Source: Sneathiella glossodoripedis JCM 23214
GTDB taxonomy: Bacteria > Pseudomonadota > Alphaproteobacteria > Sneathiellales > Sneathiellaceae
Reading direction: 5' to 3'
NCBI RefSeq assembly: GCF_000616095.1
Contig: NZ_BAMS01000002.1
Location: forward strand, 726,227 to 790,226
DNA length: 64,000 nucleotides
Below, piece after piece: positions 46,791 through 56,630 of the stretch. The notes under the pieces were generated by a model. The model searched no databases. It saw only the letters and a program-made list of their open reading frames with translations, and was not told the origin of the DNA. Both the position numbers and the translations under genes were made by a program. Within the stretch, counting starts at the first letter, position 1. Every line of letters starts with the position of its first letter.

Positions 46791-48028
46791 AGCGCCTTTA
46801 ATAAACGCAAATATCTTTTAGGTTTTTGAACCAAAGGATTGCTCATAGACCATGCATAGCCGCTAAGAATTGATACCATCATTTTACTTAAATCCAGATC
46901 ACCTTCAGGATGACGGAGAATGATGTCTTGCAAAGTGCCTTCGTACCATGCCTCCACAAATACGCGGAACACATCCACTCCCCCCTTAAGAGGATCAGCA
47001 AATATACTTTGCCAATCAGGCTCTTCGCCCCGTAACTCTTTGACTACTGCAGGAACAGCCAAGTTTGCAGAATGCAGGGCAATGGTTACGCCAGAGGAAA
47101 AAACAGGATCAAGAAATTCAGCGGCATTACCCAAGAGCGCAAATCCAGGCCCATGCAACTTACTGACATTGCACGAATAACCTGACATCTTTCCAATATC
47201 GCGAATGGGTACAGCCTCATTAAGAAGCTCTCCCAAAGCAGTCTGGTTAATCAGCGTATGGAGTATCTGTTTGTCGGATTCAGCTTTTCTTTCCCTATCA
47301 GTTTCTAGATACACAACACCGACAGAGGAAGTACCGTTTGAAAACGGTATCAGCCAATACCACACATCCTTTCTCTCCGGGTGTACGGTAATCAATATTT
47401 TATCCCGGTCAAATTGAGGATCAGAAATATGATCCTCCACATGAGTAAAGACAACCGACCGCGCGGGCAATGAAGATGGCGTTTCAAGAGATAACAATCT
47501 CGATAGAACGCGTCCATAACCGCTAGCATCCAACACAAAACTAGAGGTCAGAGTTTGGACGCTTCCATCCGGCAACTCACAGTGCAACTCGCAGTACCCT
47601 TTTGATAAGACAGCCCCCTTCACAAAGCATTTGTATCGAATATCTGCACCGGCATCTGACGCACAATCTGCCAGCAACTGATCAAATAATGCCCTTTGAA
47701 CCTGATAAGCAGTCCCCCATCCATCGTCAAAATTTTTTCTAAAGTCGATGCTACGCTTCTCGTCAGAACGCTCGAACACAGCACCGTCCTTAAATTGAAA
47801 GCCCGCATCCTCAACGGCCTGCAGCATTCCAGCTTTTTCAAGAACATTCAGACAATTCGGCAATAAACTTTCACCGATGCTAAATCTGGGAAACTGGGCA
47901 CCTTCGACAATAGCTACAGAATACCCTTCATCACGAAGCATCTTCGCTGCAACCGTGCCGGCTGGCCCTGCACCAATAATTGCTACATCATACTTTTTGT
48001 TAAAATCAACAACGCCAGATTTTCTCAC
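46781..48028 (-). CDS. FAD-dependent oxidoreductase, flavin-halogenase-like
   Basis: A 415-residue flavoprotein. The dinucleotide site is YDVAIIGAGPAGTVAAKML, followed by FPRFSIGESLLPNCLNVLEK, typical of the tryptophan halogenase/geranylgeranyl reductase group. VWYWLIPFSNGTSSVGVVY contains W-x-W-x-I-P, the signature of flavin-dependent halogenases. Related oxidoreductases occur in APE and xanthomonadin-type clusters. It may hydroxylate or halogenate the aryl head group; which one is not determined by the sequence. The start overlaps the exporter stop by 4 bases. Confidence 0.85.
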   Translation of the reverse strand: MRKSGVVDFNKKYDVAIIGAGPAGTVAAKMLRDEGYSVAIVEGAQFPRFSIGESLLPNCLNVLEKAGMLQAVEDAGFQFKDGAVFERSDEKRSIDFRKNFDDGWGTAYQVQRALFDQLLADCASDAGADIRYKCFVKGAVLSKGYCELHCELPDGSVQTLTSSFVLDASGYGRVLSRLLSLETPSSLPARSVVFTHVEDHISDPQFDRDKILITVHPERKDVWYWLIPFSNGTSSVGVVYLETDRERKAESDKQILHTLINQTALGELLNEAVPIRDIGKMSGYSCNVSKLHGPGFALLGNAAEFLDPVFSSGVTIALHSANLAVPAVVKELRGEEPDWQSIFADPLKGGVDVFRVFVEAWYEGTLQDIILRHPEGDLDLSKMMVSILSGYAWSMSNPLVQKPKRYLRLLKALCE

Positions 48029-50279
48029 GCCCTCTCCCCCACAGAAAAATTACTGGCAAGCGGGGCAATTAACCAGGCAATCAAAACCCCGACCACGATT
48101 ACACTCCCCATCATTTGCAGAACCGGTATCGGGGATATCGAAGCCAAAATAAAAACCAGCAAAGTACTCACAGTGGACATAGTAACTGCTTTATATGTTC
48201 GCCCACGATCATCGCTCTCCGCTGTTTGTTGAAAAAGCGCATAATCTGCACCCAAAGCATAAACAAGATAGGCTGCCATTACGGAAAACAACGAAAGGCC
48301 CCCTGTTAAAAGGCCGCAAATCAACAAACTAGCCAATGAAGAAAAAGCTGGAACCAGCGCTATCGATAATCCTTTGCGTGGTCCAAGCAAAACTGAAAAC
48401 AACACCGATATTCCTGCAATCCCTATTAACAAGGCGTAAACTGCTTTTTCCCGGGTCGTCTGAAAACGTTGTGTAAAATCCTTTGCAATGTCTAGCTCAC
48501 TTACATGTGCCGAACTCTTTAGTATTCGTTCCAAGTCGGCGTCAACAGGAGCAGATCTTACATGAGTGATGAGACCAATCGTCCCTTTATCTGATTTAAG
48601 CAAAATCAGATTTTTGACAAAAGGGGGTAAATCCTCAATCAAATCAACACTTGGTTCAATAAAATCGCAACCCGACGTGGAAACCGGTACCATCTGTTTT
48701 AAAGGCAGTGCTGCATTACTTTCAAACACAGCAGCACGGAGCTGACAAACTTCCCGCTGCCGCTTCAGCGACGGAAGAATTCTGGAAACTCCCCATACAC
48801 CATAGAAGCGATCTTTACCTCTTATTGCATCAATAATGCGTTCTTCTTCTTGCAAGACTTCTTCAAGAGAGTTGCCCTCTATAAAGAAAGTCCTTCGCAT
48901 GGCATTTCCACCATATTTTGCGATGTCCTGCTCGTGCGCACTAAGCTCTGGGCTTTTTATTCTTAAATTACGAACACTGTCATTCACAGGCACCAAGCCA
49001 AAGGCCAAAGCGATCACACAAATGCCTGTTCCAATTCCGAGACAAGGTTTGTACCAATATTTGTTGAACCTAAAATGCCAGCTTCGTAGGTTTCTACTAG
49101 GCTCATCCAAGCCTTTACCGGACATATGAAGCTTTGAAGCGGGGATCAGGAGCAGAACTGTAGTCATAGCGCCAATAACGCCAAATATTGCATAGACAGA
49201 AATCTGTTTCAGAATTCCGATATCTACAGTAAACAACGCCGCAAAGCCGATACAGGTTGTAAGCACAGCTAGAAGAAGTCCGCGACGTATTCTTTTAGCT
49301 GTTTTTGTAGCCACTTCACTGGCACGACGGGTAAAATAAAAATGAATGGCATAGTCGATTACAACGCCAACTAAAGACGAGCCGAAGGCAATCGCTATGA
49401 CGTGAACAGTATCGAAAATAGCGATCACTGCCGCTGCCCCAAAAATGATACCGGAAGCAATCGTAACAGTTGCGCCGATAATTGACTGAACTGATCGGAA
49501 ATTCCACAAAAATAGAAGCAAAATGCCTACCAATGCGAATGCGGTTATATTTACAGCGGCAACTTTCGAAGTTTTTGCAATCTGAGATGAGTAAAAAATC
49601 GATCCCGTGTAAGAAACCTGAAGACCTGTAAACTTAGCTTCCAGATCCTTGGCAGCAGATTGCAGAACAAAAGCAAGATCGTCTCCATTTATTTCTGCAT
49701 CATCCTTCACATTCAGCAATATCTGCAGATAAAACTCACCATTTTCCCCAAAATTTACGTGGTTTCCGTTGAGTTGACTCAGTTCGGCTATATAGCTCTG
49801 CTGAAACCCCAAAAGATCCTTTGTCAGGTCGCGTCCATTCACAGAACTACTGGGCGAGTACAAATTCATCAAAGCTTGATTTATCAGTGTTTGATACTGA
49901 CCTGATCTGAGGTTGTGTAGATTTTGTTGGCTGACCACCAAACCCAATATTGGGCGCTGAAGGTTAAACACACTTTCAAGATCCTGAGCGTTAATCTCCT
50001 TTTTATTAAGAGAAGGGATTTCTTGAATAATTGCTTCAAAGTGTGACTGAGTTTCCAAGAGTGTCTGTTCCGAGACGTGCCTCAATTGGAAGACAATGTT
50101 TTTTTCCAGTTGTTGTTGAGAATGCTTCTTGCCGTTGAGCGAAGATCATCTTCAGAGTTACTTGGAAAAATATGGTAAATATCTGATGCTAAGGAAGCTT
50201 GCCCAACCAAGATCCCGTATGCTGCATACCCAAAAGCCAAAATTAAGGCCACCAACCATATGATCGCGTACTTATTCAA
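48025..50279 (-). CDS. MMPL/RND-type exporter of the APE cluster (one base missing)
   Basis: A short first frame (50279 to about 50105) and a long second one join when the T7 run at 50099-50105 (A7 on the coding strand) becomes 8. The join reads NNNWKKNIVFQLRHVSEQTL and the product is 751 residues. It has the two-fold MMPL layout: TM1 at residues 5-22, a periplasmic loop, five helices with GSSLVGVVIDYAIHFYFTRR, a second loop, and five helices with YLVYALGADYALF. It likely moves the polyene lipid out of the inner membrane with the LolA-like carrier. Confidence 0.88.
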
Positions 50280-50284
50280 ACTTT

Positions 50285-50893
50285 TTACTCTTTATTCAAA
50301 ATAAACAACGCTTCAATATTGGATGGCACTTGGGTCACTAATTGTTGTTGAGTAAGTGTAATCTCATCCTTATCACCAGTCGTTTTTAGAACTTTAATTT
50401 CACTGGTAAACTCCTTGCCAGAGACAGAAATCTGTTTCACAAATTTTCTCATGACTTCGGACTTTGGCTCAAGTTGATACGACCAGACTAGTCCTTCTGC
50501 TTTGTCCACATTTTCAGTGACCATAAAGTCTTTTGATATTCTCTTATGATCATTGGCCAGCACAGGTATAAATAACTTGGTTACCAATTCTGCAATCAAA
50601 TGGCCCCGCTCGAGCTCCGCGAGGCTGCCGTTGACGTCCTGATAGACACTTCCTTTTGTAACAATCAAACGGCTGGGAAATGGATCTACCGTCTTCCACA
50701 CAAAACCGGCCTCGGAATTTATTGCAAATATACCGCTAGAAATTAAAGGGTGTTCAAAACCATCCAAAAAGCGCTTTTGAATGAATTTCCCTAAAAGCGT
50801 TTCCGTTTGTTTCTCCAAGGAGAACACTTCCATTGGAAACAACAATAAAAAAGTGCAAATCAGCGTGGTTAATTTTATCGAAAACAACCTCAT
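50285..50893 (-). CDS. LolA-like outer-membrane lipoprotein carrier
   Basis: A 202-residue periplasmic protein. The signal peptide covers about residues 1-25 (TLICTFLLLFPMEVFS). The body has the LolA pattern: an early FIQKRFLDGFEHPLISSG, then FVWKTVDPFPSRLIVTKGSV. In APE clusters such carriers are thought to ferry the pigment lipid across the periplasm. It lies between the thioesterase and the exporter. Confidence 0.88.
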   Translation of the reverse strand: MRLFSIKLTTLICTFLLLFPMEVFSLEKQTETLLGKFIQKRFLDGFEHPLISSGIFAINSEAGFVWKTVDPFPSRLIVTKGSVYQDVNGSLAELERGHLIAELVTKLFIPVLANDHKRISKDFMVTENVDKAEGLVWSYQLEPKSEVMRKFVKQISVSGKEFTSEIKVLKTTGDKDEITLTQQQLVTQVPSNIEALFILNKE

Positions 50894-51312
50894 AGGAGTG
50901 CTTCAACCTTATCTACAAATATCCTTGGGGATTCAAACTGCATCTCGTTCTTTATGATATCGAGCGCGACCATTTTTGTTTGCGCCTTTGTAAGGATCTC
51001 CCCATTTTCGCGATCGGAAATCTTGTAATCAATTACCATGCGATTTTCGTATTCAACCAGTTCAGCGGTAATCGTAATAATTTGTTTAAAGGACACTGAC
51101 TTGACGTATTTAATACGCATATCAACTATCGGCCAGGCATAGCCAGAAGCACGCATTTCTTCGTAATTATATCCAATCTTGTCGAGTAACGCACAGCGCG
51201 CTTTTTCAAGAAATCTTGGATAATTGCCATGCCAGACAATTTCCATTGGATCCAGATGGTAAAACTGTATTGCAACATCAACACTGGCTGAAAGCCTGCT
51301 CTTATTTGGCAT
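50890..51312 (-). CDS. APE acyl thioesterase (4HBT)
   Basis: A 140-residue hotdog thioesterase from ATG 51312; an open frame reaches 51345, but the ATG inside the upstream stop region (ATGCCAAATAA) fits the operon. The active-site pattern is FYHLDPMEIVWHGNYPRFLE, with Asp before the His-Gly-Asn turn, as in YbgC-type enzymes. It may release or proofread acyl-ACP or acyl-CoA intermediates. Confidence 0.88.
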   Translation of the reverse strand: MPNKSRLSASVDVAIQFYHLDPMEIVWHGNYPRFLEKARCALLDKIGYNYEEMRASGYAWPIVDMRIKYVKSVSFKQIITITAELVEYENRMVIDYKISDRENGEILTKAQTKMVALDIIKNEMQFESPRIFVDKVEALL

Positions 51313-52267
51313 GATCCAACTCCACTGGTTTAGACCAGAAATCAAAAAAATTGTACCACTGCTCTGGGTATTCTTGGGCCAGCTCTTCTAGCCATGAGGA
51401 ATACTTCACCGCCCAATAGAAGACTTCCTCTTCTCTATTTTTCCTTGATAGCTTAATCTGGTCAGCCATTTTTTCCCAGATCACGTTATAAACCCCGTGT
51501 TTCAAAAGGCAGGCCACTGTATAGACAGGACATTCCAAAATATGAGCCAGAATGTACGGCCCTATAGCAAAAGGCGCTCTATTCCCCAAAAATGGAACTT
51601 GAACCACATTGTGTCGGTCTCGCACCGGCGGCCGATCAGCAGCAATAACAACCCACTCCCCTCGATCGATTTTACTTTTCAAATCAGCAGCAACAGCGGG
51701 ATTTACCTCAGTGACCTCGATTAGTTTCAACTGAGAACCGGGATTAAACTTCTTCAGTATGTTATTAAATTTTCCGGCATGCTTTGTGTGCACCAATACA
51801 TTCACAACTCGATCAAAATTGAGGCCAGCCACAGCCCGAATAACTTCTACATTTCCAAGATGTGAGACAAAAAGCAACACACCCTTTTCATCGGGATCCA
51901 GATCAAAAAGGCTGTCTATACCACCAGTCGTATTGACATCTTCAACTCTTATGTCGCCGTTCCAAGCAGCCAGTTTATCCAAAGCAGCTGTCCCAAAATT
52001 CAAGAAATTTGAAAACCCTGACCAAAAACTCACAGTTTTTGTCGGCGCAGCATCACAAAGCTTTTCGTAAAAACTCAGGATGGATGATCTTTGGTTAGTT
52101 AGAAATATGTAAAAAAATACCAGTACGGGAAACATAGCGATTTGGCATATCAATCGCCCAAACAGTCGGTAAATCCAGGCAAGGAATTTCAATCCCCAGT
52201 AAGCACCTGCCTCCTCGATATCGGCCCAATGGGATTGACCTTCAACCTTTTGCTCCCCCCTACTCAT
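51302..52267 (-). CDS. HtrB/LpxL-like acyltransferase of the APE cluster
   Basis: A 321-residue protein of the lipid A acyltransferase-like group, with a hydrophobic N-terminal anchor at residues 30-55. VLLFVSHLGNVEVIRAV carries the catalytic His (H-x4-E), and WVVIAADRPPVRDRHNVVQV resembles the second motif. It probably esterifies the polyene to its glycolipid carrier. It overlaps the glycosyltransferase gene by 4 bases and the thioesterase gene by 11. Confidence 0.87.
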   Translation of the reverse strand: MSRGEQKVEGQSHWADIEEAGAYWGLKFLAWIYRLFGRLICQIAMFPVLVFFYIFLTNQRSSILSFYEKLCDAAPTKTVSFWSGFSNFLNFGTAALDKLAAWNGDIRVEDVNTTGGIDSLFDLDPDEKGVLLFVSHLGNVEVIRAVAGLNFDRVVNVLVHTKHAGKFNNILKKFNPGSQLKLIEVTEVNPAVAADLKSKIDRGEWVVIAADRPPVRDRHNVVQVPFLGNRAPFAIGPYILAHILECPVYTVACLLKHGVYNVIWEKMADQIKLSRKNREEEVFYWAVKYSSWLEELAQEYPEQWYNFFDFWSKPVELDHAK

Positions 52268-53001
52268 TTATCTCGACGACCTTTTAAGGTGAGTAGTCGG
52301 AATATGAGGCCAAAAACCAACTTAGTATGCATCCAGCTAATACGGACATTGTCACGTAAAACATCAAAATTTGAAGTATTTCCTTCTGGATAAACAACTT
52401 TAGAAGGAATTTCTATAACATCCACGCCACGCCAATAGAGATGCACCATGACCGAGGTGTCAAAGTCCATTCTACGGCCAATCGAATTCTCTTTCAGAAC
52501 TTCCAATGTCTTAGAGAGCGGGTAGATACGATATCCGCACATACTATCAGTGATATCGAATGATAAAGTTTCAATCCACACCCAAACATGGGTAATCCAG
52601 CGTCCTATTTTTCGGCCCATTGGGATGCTATGATCATAGACAGGTTTCGCAGTAACCAAGGCATTATTATTTCTATTTGCGGCATCAACTAGTTTTAGAA
52701 TGTCTGTCAAAGCATGCTGCCCATCCGCGTCAATTTGCAGCGCATGTGTATAACCGTTTTTCACGGCTATTTGCGCACCATAATGAAATGCTGCCCCCTT
52801 ACCCACATTTCGATTCAGGCGAATAACGAGCACATTTTTCTCTGGCGCGTGAAGGTTACTGATATGCTTTGCCGCAACTTCTTCAGAACCATCATCTATC
52901 ACAAATACATCAAGACCATTGGCTTTAACTGCATCGATAACTTTTGAGATTGCCTTATAGTGATTAAGCGTCGGGATTATTGCACAGCATTTGAAATTCA
53001 C
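52264..53001 (-). CDS. Family 2 glycosyltransferase of the APE cluster
   Basis: A 245-residue GT2 enzyme. CAIIPTLNHYKAISKVIDAV opens the GT-A fold, VFVIDDGSEE is the nucleotide-sugar site, and ALQIDADGQH is the DxD metal motif. It probably adds a sugar to the carrier of the polyene. It overlaps both neighbours by 4 bases. Confidence 0.9.
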   Translation of the reverse strand: MNFKCCAIIPTLNHYKAISKVIDAVKANGLDVFVIDDGSEEVAAKHISNLHAPEKNVLVIRLNRNVGKGAAFHYGAQIAVKNGYTHALQIDADGQHALTDILKLVDAANRNNNALVTAKPVYDHSIPMGRKIGRWITHVWVWIETLSFDITDSMCGYRIYPLSKTLEVLKENSIGRRMDFDTSVMVHLYWRGVDVIEIPSKVVYPEGNTSNFDVLRDNVRISWMHTKLVFGLIFRLLTLKGRRDK

Positions 53002-54752
53002 GATGCAAATTCCTCAAATTTCAAAACGCCAGAACTGTGCTCTACATTTTTTCCATCGGTCTGTTCACTCAGATACCTGAAACTGACCTGATCCTGTTTC
53101 ATCTTCTTTAGCTCAAGTATTGTTTGCACTTCAGGAAAAATAAATTGCTTGAACTTGAGTTTTTCAACGAACTTGGGAGAGCCGGACATATTGAATTCTT
53201 CTTGTGCCTGCCGAACTGCCCAGTGTATTTGCACCACGCCTGGAAGAATAGGCTCCTCTGTGAAATGACCTTTGAAATATTCAAGATCAGCAGGAGCGAC
53301 AAATAATGTACGAATAAAATCCTCGCTACATTCTTTGTCAATAATGTCGAAAACTATTTTACGCGCTTTTTCAGGTTCGCTCTTAAAAACCTGCTCCATT
53401 TCATATGCACTCAGCTTACCTTGTGCGTTCCTCGGTAATTGCTTAAGAAACTTCCAACGCCGCGGCGCAACAACCGCATCCTCAAATTCCGCAAGGTAAC
53501 GTTTTAAGCTCCGACCAATTCTAAAGGAACCGACAGAGTTTATTTCATGTTTTCCAACCTCATTGAGTTCAATTGCAGCACCCAGAATTGCTGGTGGACC
53601 TTCCAATGCTCGGACATGTACATCCTGAACCCATTCATGCTTGCGTAACAATTCTTCAATTCTCGGCAAAGAGACGCGCTTGCCTTCAATTTTTACTATT
53701 CTGTCAGCGCGGCCGCCCAATGAAAATAATCCATTTTCATCTATGATCGCCAAGTCCTCGGTCTGAAAATTTGGCCGATCCATTTCCAAAAATTGCGAAG
53801 AAACCGATAGGCAACCCCGATCATCCAATTGTATATTAACCGTCGGCAATGGATGCCACTTTCCGTTTCCACCGTTACTAAAACGGCGCGCAATACCGCC
53901 TGTTTCAGTGCTTCCATATATTTCCTGAACAGCTGTGCCCAGCAACTCAGACGCCTTTTTAGCGTCATCGGGAGGAAGAATTCCACCGGAGGAAAATACG
54001 AAAATCGGTTTCAGTTGTGTATTGGATGCCGCCAAAGCGTCCAAACGACATAAGTGGGTTGGGCTTGAGAACAAAATATATGTCTGGCAGCGTGACGTCG
54101 TTTTAATGACCTCATCCCAATTCTGACAAATCTGATCCGCAAAAACCCTTTTTGTGCACAATGGCCACAAAATCCTAAATAATAGTCCGTATATGTGCTG
54201 ATGACCGACGGTGGCATGGACCTCAGCATTCTCGGCCTCCTCACCGATCAAGCTTTCCCACTCGCGCACTTCGTTATCTAGCTGGTATAGATATTTCGGG
54301 ACTTCTTTTGGTTTGCCTGATGATCCTGATGTAAAAAAGACCATCTTTTTGTTCAGATCTACTTCACCCGACAAATCAATTGTTCTGTACTCTTGCAATC
54401 CCTTATCAAGCACTTTTTCCAAGTTAAGCGAGGGTATTCCTGATATTTTCAAATCGGTTAGAAGTATATCGAAACAGCCTTGGATCTCTTCAAGCGCCTT
54501 GGGTTGAGCATTAGATGGCAATACGATTTTATGTGCCCAACGCATCGCTGCCAATAAAGCTACTGTTTCATATTTCGTTGACTGGCAGAACACCGCAACT
54601 GTCTTACCCTTAACGTAACCAGAAAGTTGTGAAGCTAATGCAAACAGGTCTCGCCGGCTGATACATGAACCATCCTCATGAACGATGGCAGCGCTATCCT
54701 CCAAAGCGCTATTCCAAATATTTTGTAAACTCAGAAATCGTTTACTCTGCAT
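52998..54752 (-). CDS. AMP-ligase / ApeI-like dehydratase fusion
   Basis: A 584-residue two-domain protein. Residues 1-460 are an acyl-CoA synthetase-like adenylating domain, with KMVFFTSGSSGKPKEVPKYL (P-loop), EIYGSTETGGIARRF, and a C-terminal lobe with RNAQGKLSAYEM. Residues 485-580 are a hotdog dehydratase with YFKGHFTEEPILPGVVQIHW, as in ApeI. The ligase likely activates the aryl acid starter onto an acyl carrier protein, and the dehydratase works on the growing chain. It is coupled to both neighbours. Confidence 0.9.
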   Translation of the reverse strand: MQSKRFLSLQNIWNSALEDSAAIVHEDGSCISRRDLFALASQLSGYVKGKTVAVFCQSTKYETVALLAAMRWAHKIVLPSNAQPKALEEIQGCFDILLTDLKISGIPSLNLEKVLDKGLQEYRTIDLSGEVDLNKKMVFFTSGSSGKPKEVPKYLYQLDNEVREWESLIGEEAENAEVHATVGHQHIYGLLFRILWPLCTKRVFADQICQNWDEVIKTTSRCQTYILFSSPTHLCRLDALAASNTQLKPIFVFSSGGILPPDDAKKASELLGTAVQEIYGSTETGGIARRFSNGGNGKWHPLPTVNIQLDDRGCLSVSSQFLEMDRPNFQTEDLAIIDENGLFSLGGRADRIVKIEGKRVSLPRIEELLRKHEWVQDVHVRALEGPPAILGAAIELNEVGKHEINSVGSFRIGRSLKRYLAEFEDAVVAPRRWKFLKQLPRNAQGKLSAYEMEQVFKSEPEKARKIVFDIIDKECSEDFIRTLFVAPADLEYFKGHFTEEPILPGVVQIHWAVRQAQEEFNMSGSPKFVEKLKFKQFIFPEVQTILELKKMKQDQVSFRYLSEQTDGKNVEHSSGVLKFEEFAS

Positions 54753-55357
54753 TACCTGTTCCTTGACTTCATAAATCGCCGCACAATCATTTCCATAGAA
54801 AAAAGTAACCCGATAAAGCAGTAGGATATCAATCCGTTATAGAGTGTCCATTGCTCCAAACTGCCAAAGCAAACCGTCCAATATGCAACGCTTCCATTGA
54901 ACAGAAAAAAAACAATCCAGAGTATTGTTACGTTCCGAGTATAAAGAATTCCACTTTGTCCAAGATCCGGTTCTTTCAGCCTGGCAATCATTTCAACTAT
55001 TGTCGGAGGGAACAAAACTGACCAGAGAAATACCGCGGCAAATGTATAGCTGATTGCGACAGGGTAAAGTCGAACCGCAAACTCTGCCTCAATGAAAAAC
55101 GCACTCGCTCCCATCGCAATTAATGCAACAATAGGCGGAATAAACTGAAATGGGCGAAGTCTCAGCCCACTCACCTCAATTTTGGAAAAAAATGCAGCTC
55201 TGTAAATCATCAAACGAATAACAAAAGCTAGAATTATTCCCATCAATAAAACACCTGGCGAGACCGCCCCCAGACCCAGATAAACAAGGAATGGATAGCT
55301 GATACCTATCAACACCGAAATCAAGAGTAAGAATTGACGGTTACTTTGAAACGACAT
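54752..55357 (-). CDS. COG4648-like membrane protein of the APE cluster
   Basis: A membrane protein of about 201 residues with five or six hydrophobic segments, from ATG 55357 (MSFQSN), which overlaps the acyl carrier protein stop. It resembles the COG4648 proteins found between acyl carrier protein and ligase genes in APE clusters. The role is unknown. Confidence 0.8.
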   Translation of the reverse strand: MSFQSNRQFLLLISVLIGISYPFLVYLGLGAVSPGVLLMGIILAFVIRLMIYRAAFFSKIEVSGLRLRPFQFIPPIVALIAMGASAFFIEAEFAVRLYPVAISYTFAAVFLWSVLFPPTIVEMIARLKEPDLGQSGILYTRNVTILWIVFFLFNGSVAYWTVCFGSLEQWTLYNGLISYCFIGLLFSMEMIVRRFMKSRNR

Positions 55358-55586
55358 TGTAAATCTGATCAATCACATCAGAAACTGTTTGAACAGATTT
55401 AAAATCTTCCGCTTTAATTTTTTTCCCGATCAGATCCTGAAAATTTACAATGAGATCAACAGCATCAATACTATCTAGATCTAAATCATCGGCAAGCTTC
55501 GCGTCGGGTGTAATTAATTGTTCGTCTACTTCAAACAGCTCGACGAGAAACTCTCTGAGTTTGATTGCAATTTCATCCCGTGTCAT
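55341..55586 (-). CDS. Acyl carrier protein 2 of the APE cluster
   Basis: An 81-residue carrier protein. The phosphopantetheine site is DDLDLDSIDAVDLIVNF, with Ser in DSI. It overlaps the first carrier protein gene by 4 bases. Two carrier proteins are usual in APE systems, probably for starter and extender units. Confidence 0.93.
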   Translation of the reverse strand: MTRDEIAIKLREFLVELFEVDEQLITPDAKLADDLDLDSIDAVDLIVNFQDLIGKKIKAEDFKSVQTVSDVIDQIYNVVSK

Positions 55587-55855
55587 GCGCTCTTCCCCTG
55601 CATTTGCAAATTGTGAATAAAATCGGCCAATGCTTTAACATTTGCAAAATGATCCGTCAGATCATTTTTCTGGCTATCGATTTTAACACCATATTTTTTT
55701 TGCAGTGCAACTCCCAGCTCAAGCGCATCGATTGAATCCAATCCCAGCCCTTCACCAAACAGTGTTTCTTCGTCGCCGATTTCATCAGCTGTTATGTCTT
55801 CCAACTCAAGCGAGCTGATGATTAACTCTTTAATTTCTCTGTACAACTTCTTCAC
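55583..55855 (-). CDS. Acyl carrier protein 1 of the APE cluster
   Basis: A 90-residue carrier protein. The attachment site is EGLGLDSIDALELGVAL. It overlaps the acyltransferase gene upstream by 26 bases. It would be activated by the phosphopantetheinyl transferase at the cluster edge. Confidence 0.93.
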   Translation of the reverse strand: MKKLYREIKELIISSLELEDITADEIGDEETLFGEGLGLDSIDALELGVALQKKYGVKIDSQKNDLTDHFANVKALADFIHNLQMQGKSA

Positions 55856-56630
55856 CTAATATATTTGTTTCCAACAAGTGTTTTATTGCCGCCGTCATCC
55901 TTCTGGTATTCAGAGAATGATGCTCTGTTTTTTCTGTTACCAAATCAACTGACTCACATTGCTTTGAAAATCTGATCGTAAATGCCAATCGAGTCGGGGG
56001 TATACGATACCACGGCTCCCCTTTTGCCAAGGTTCGATGATTACAATGGATAGTAACCGGTAAAATTGGGGCCGTGCTGCTCACAATAATATTGGCGACG
56101 CCTCTTTGCAGTTTACCAAGAACTGACCCCGGAGGCGTGCGTGTTCCTTCCGGAAAAACAATCAAATTGTCACCGCGCTCCAACACATTTACACAGTCAC
56201 GAATAAGCTTCTCTGGGTCCTCGTCATTGCGAATATAATTCGCAGCCCTCATTACGCCCCCAAGAAAAAAGTTGTTCCAGAGTTCGTGTTTCACGATACA
56301 TTGAGCGCGGTTCATTTGCCCCATCAGGATCACTGTATCCAACAAGGATGGATGGTTGGCAATGATGACTGTTCCTTTTACACCTTTTAAATATTCTTTA
56401 TTCTCAACAGTGATATCGCAAACACCAATAAACTCAATAATAGACAAATAGTAACCAAAAGATCGATGGATTGTTGCCTGAACAACATTTGCTTTTCGAT
56501 CTTTATCCCGAATAATTATTTTCAGGATCGGAAAATAAAATATGGTCATGAACAAACCACCCAATCCAAATAGAGAAAATGCAAATCCGGTTACCAGAAG
56601 GCGCCAGAACCAATCTAATTTACGCAACAT
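55830..56630 (-). CDS. PlsC-type acyltransferase of the APE cluster
   Basis: A 266-residue lysophospholipid acyltransferase-like protein with an N-terminal membrane segment (residues 10-36). TVIIANHPSLLDTVILMGQM carries the catalytic H-x4-D motif, and LIVFPEGTRTPPGS is the second. It may acylate the glycerol or sugar carrier of the polyene. It overlaps both neighbours. Confidence 0.9.
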   Translation of the reverse strand: MLRKLDWFWRLLVTGFAFSLFGLGGLFMTIFYFPILKIIIRDKDRKANVVQATIHRSFGYYLSIIEFIGVCDITVENKEYLKGVKGTVIIANHPSLLDTVILMGQMNRAQCIVKHELWNNFFLGGVMRAANYIRNDEDPEKLIRDCVNVLERGDNLIVFPEGTRTPPGSVLGKLQRGVANIIVSSTAPILPVTIHCNHRTLAKGEPWYRIPPTRLAFTIRFSKQCESVDLVTEKTEHHSLNTRRMTAAIKHLLETNILGEEVVQRN

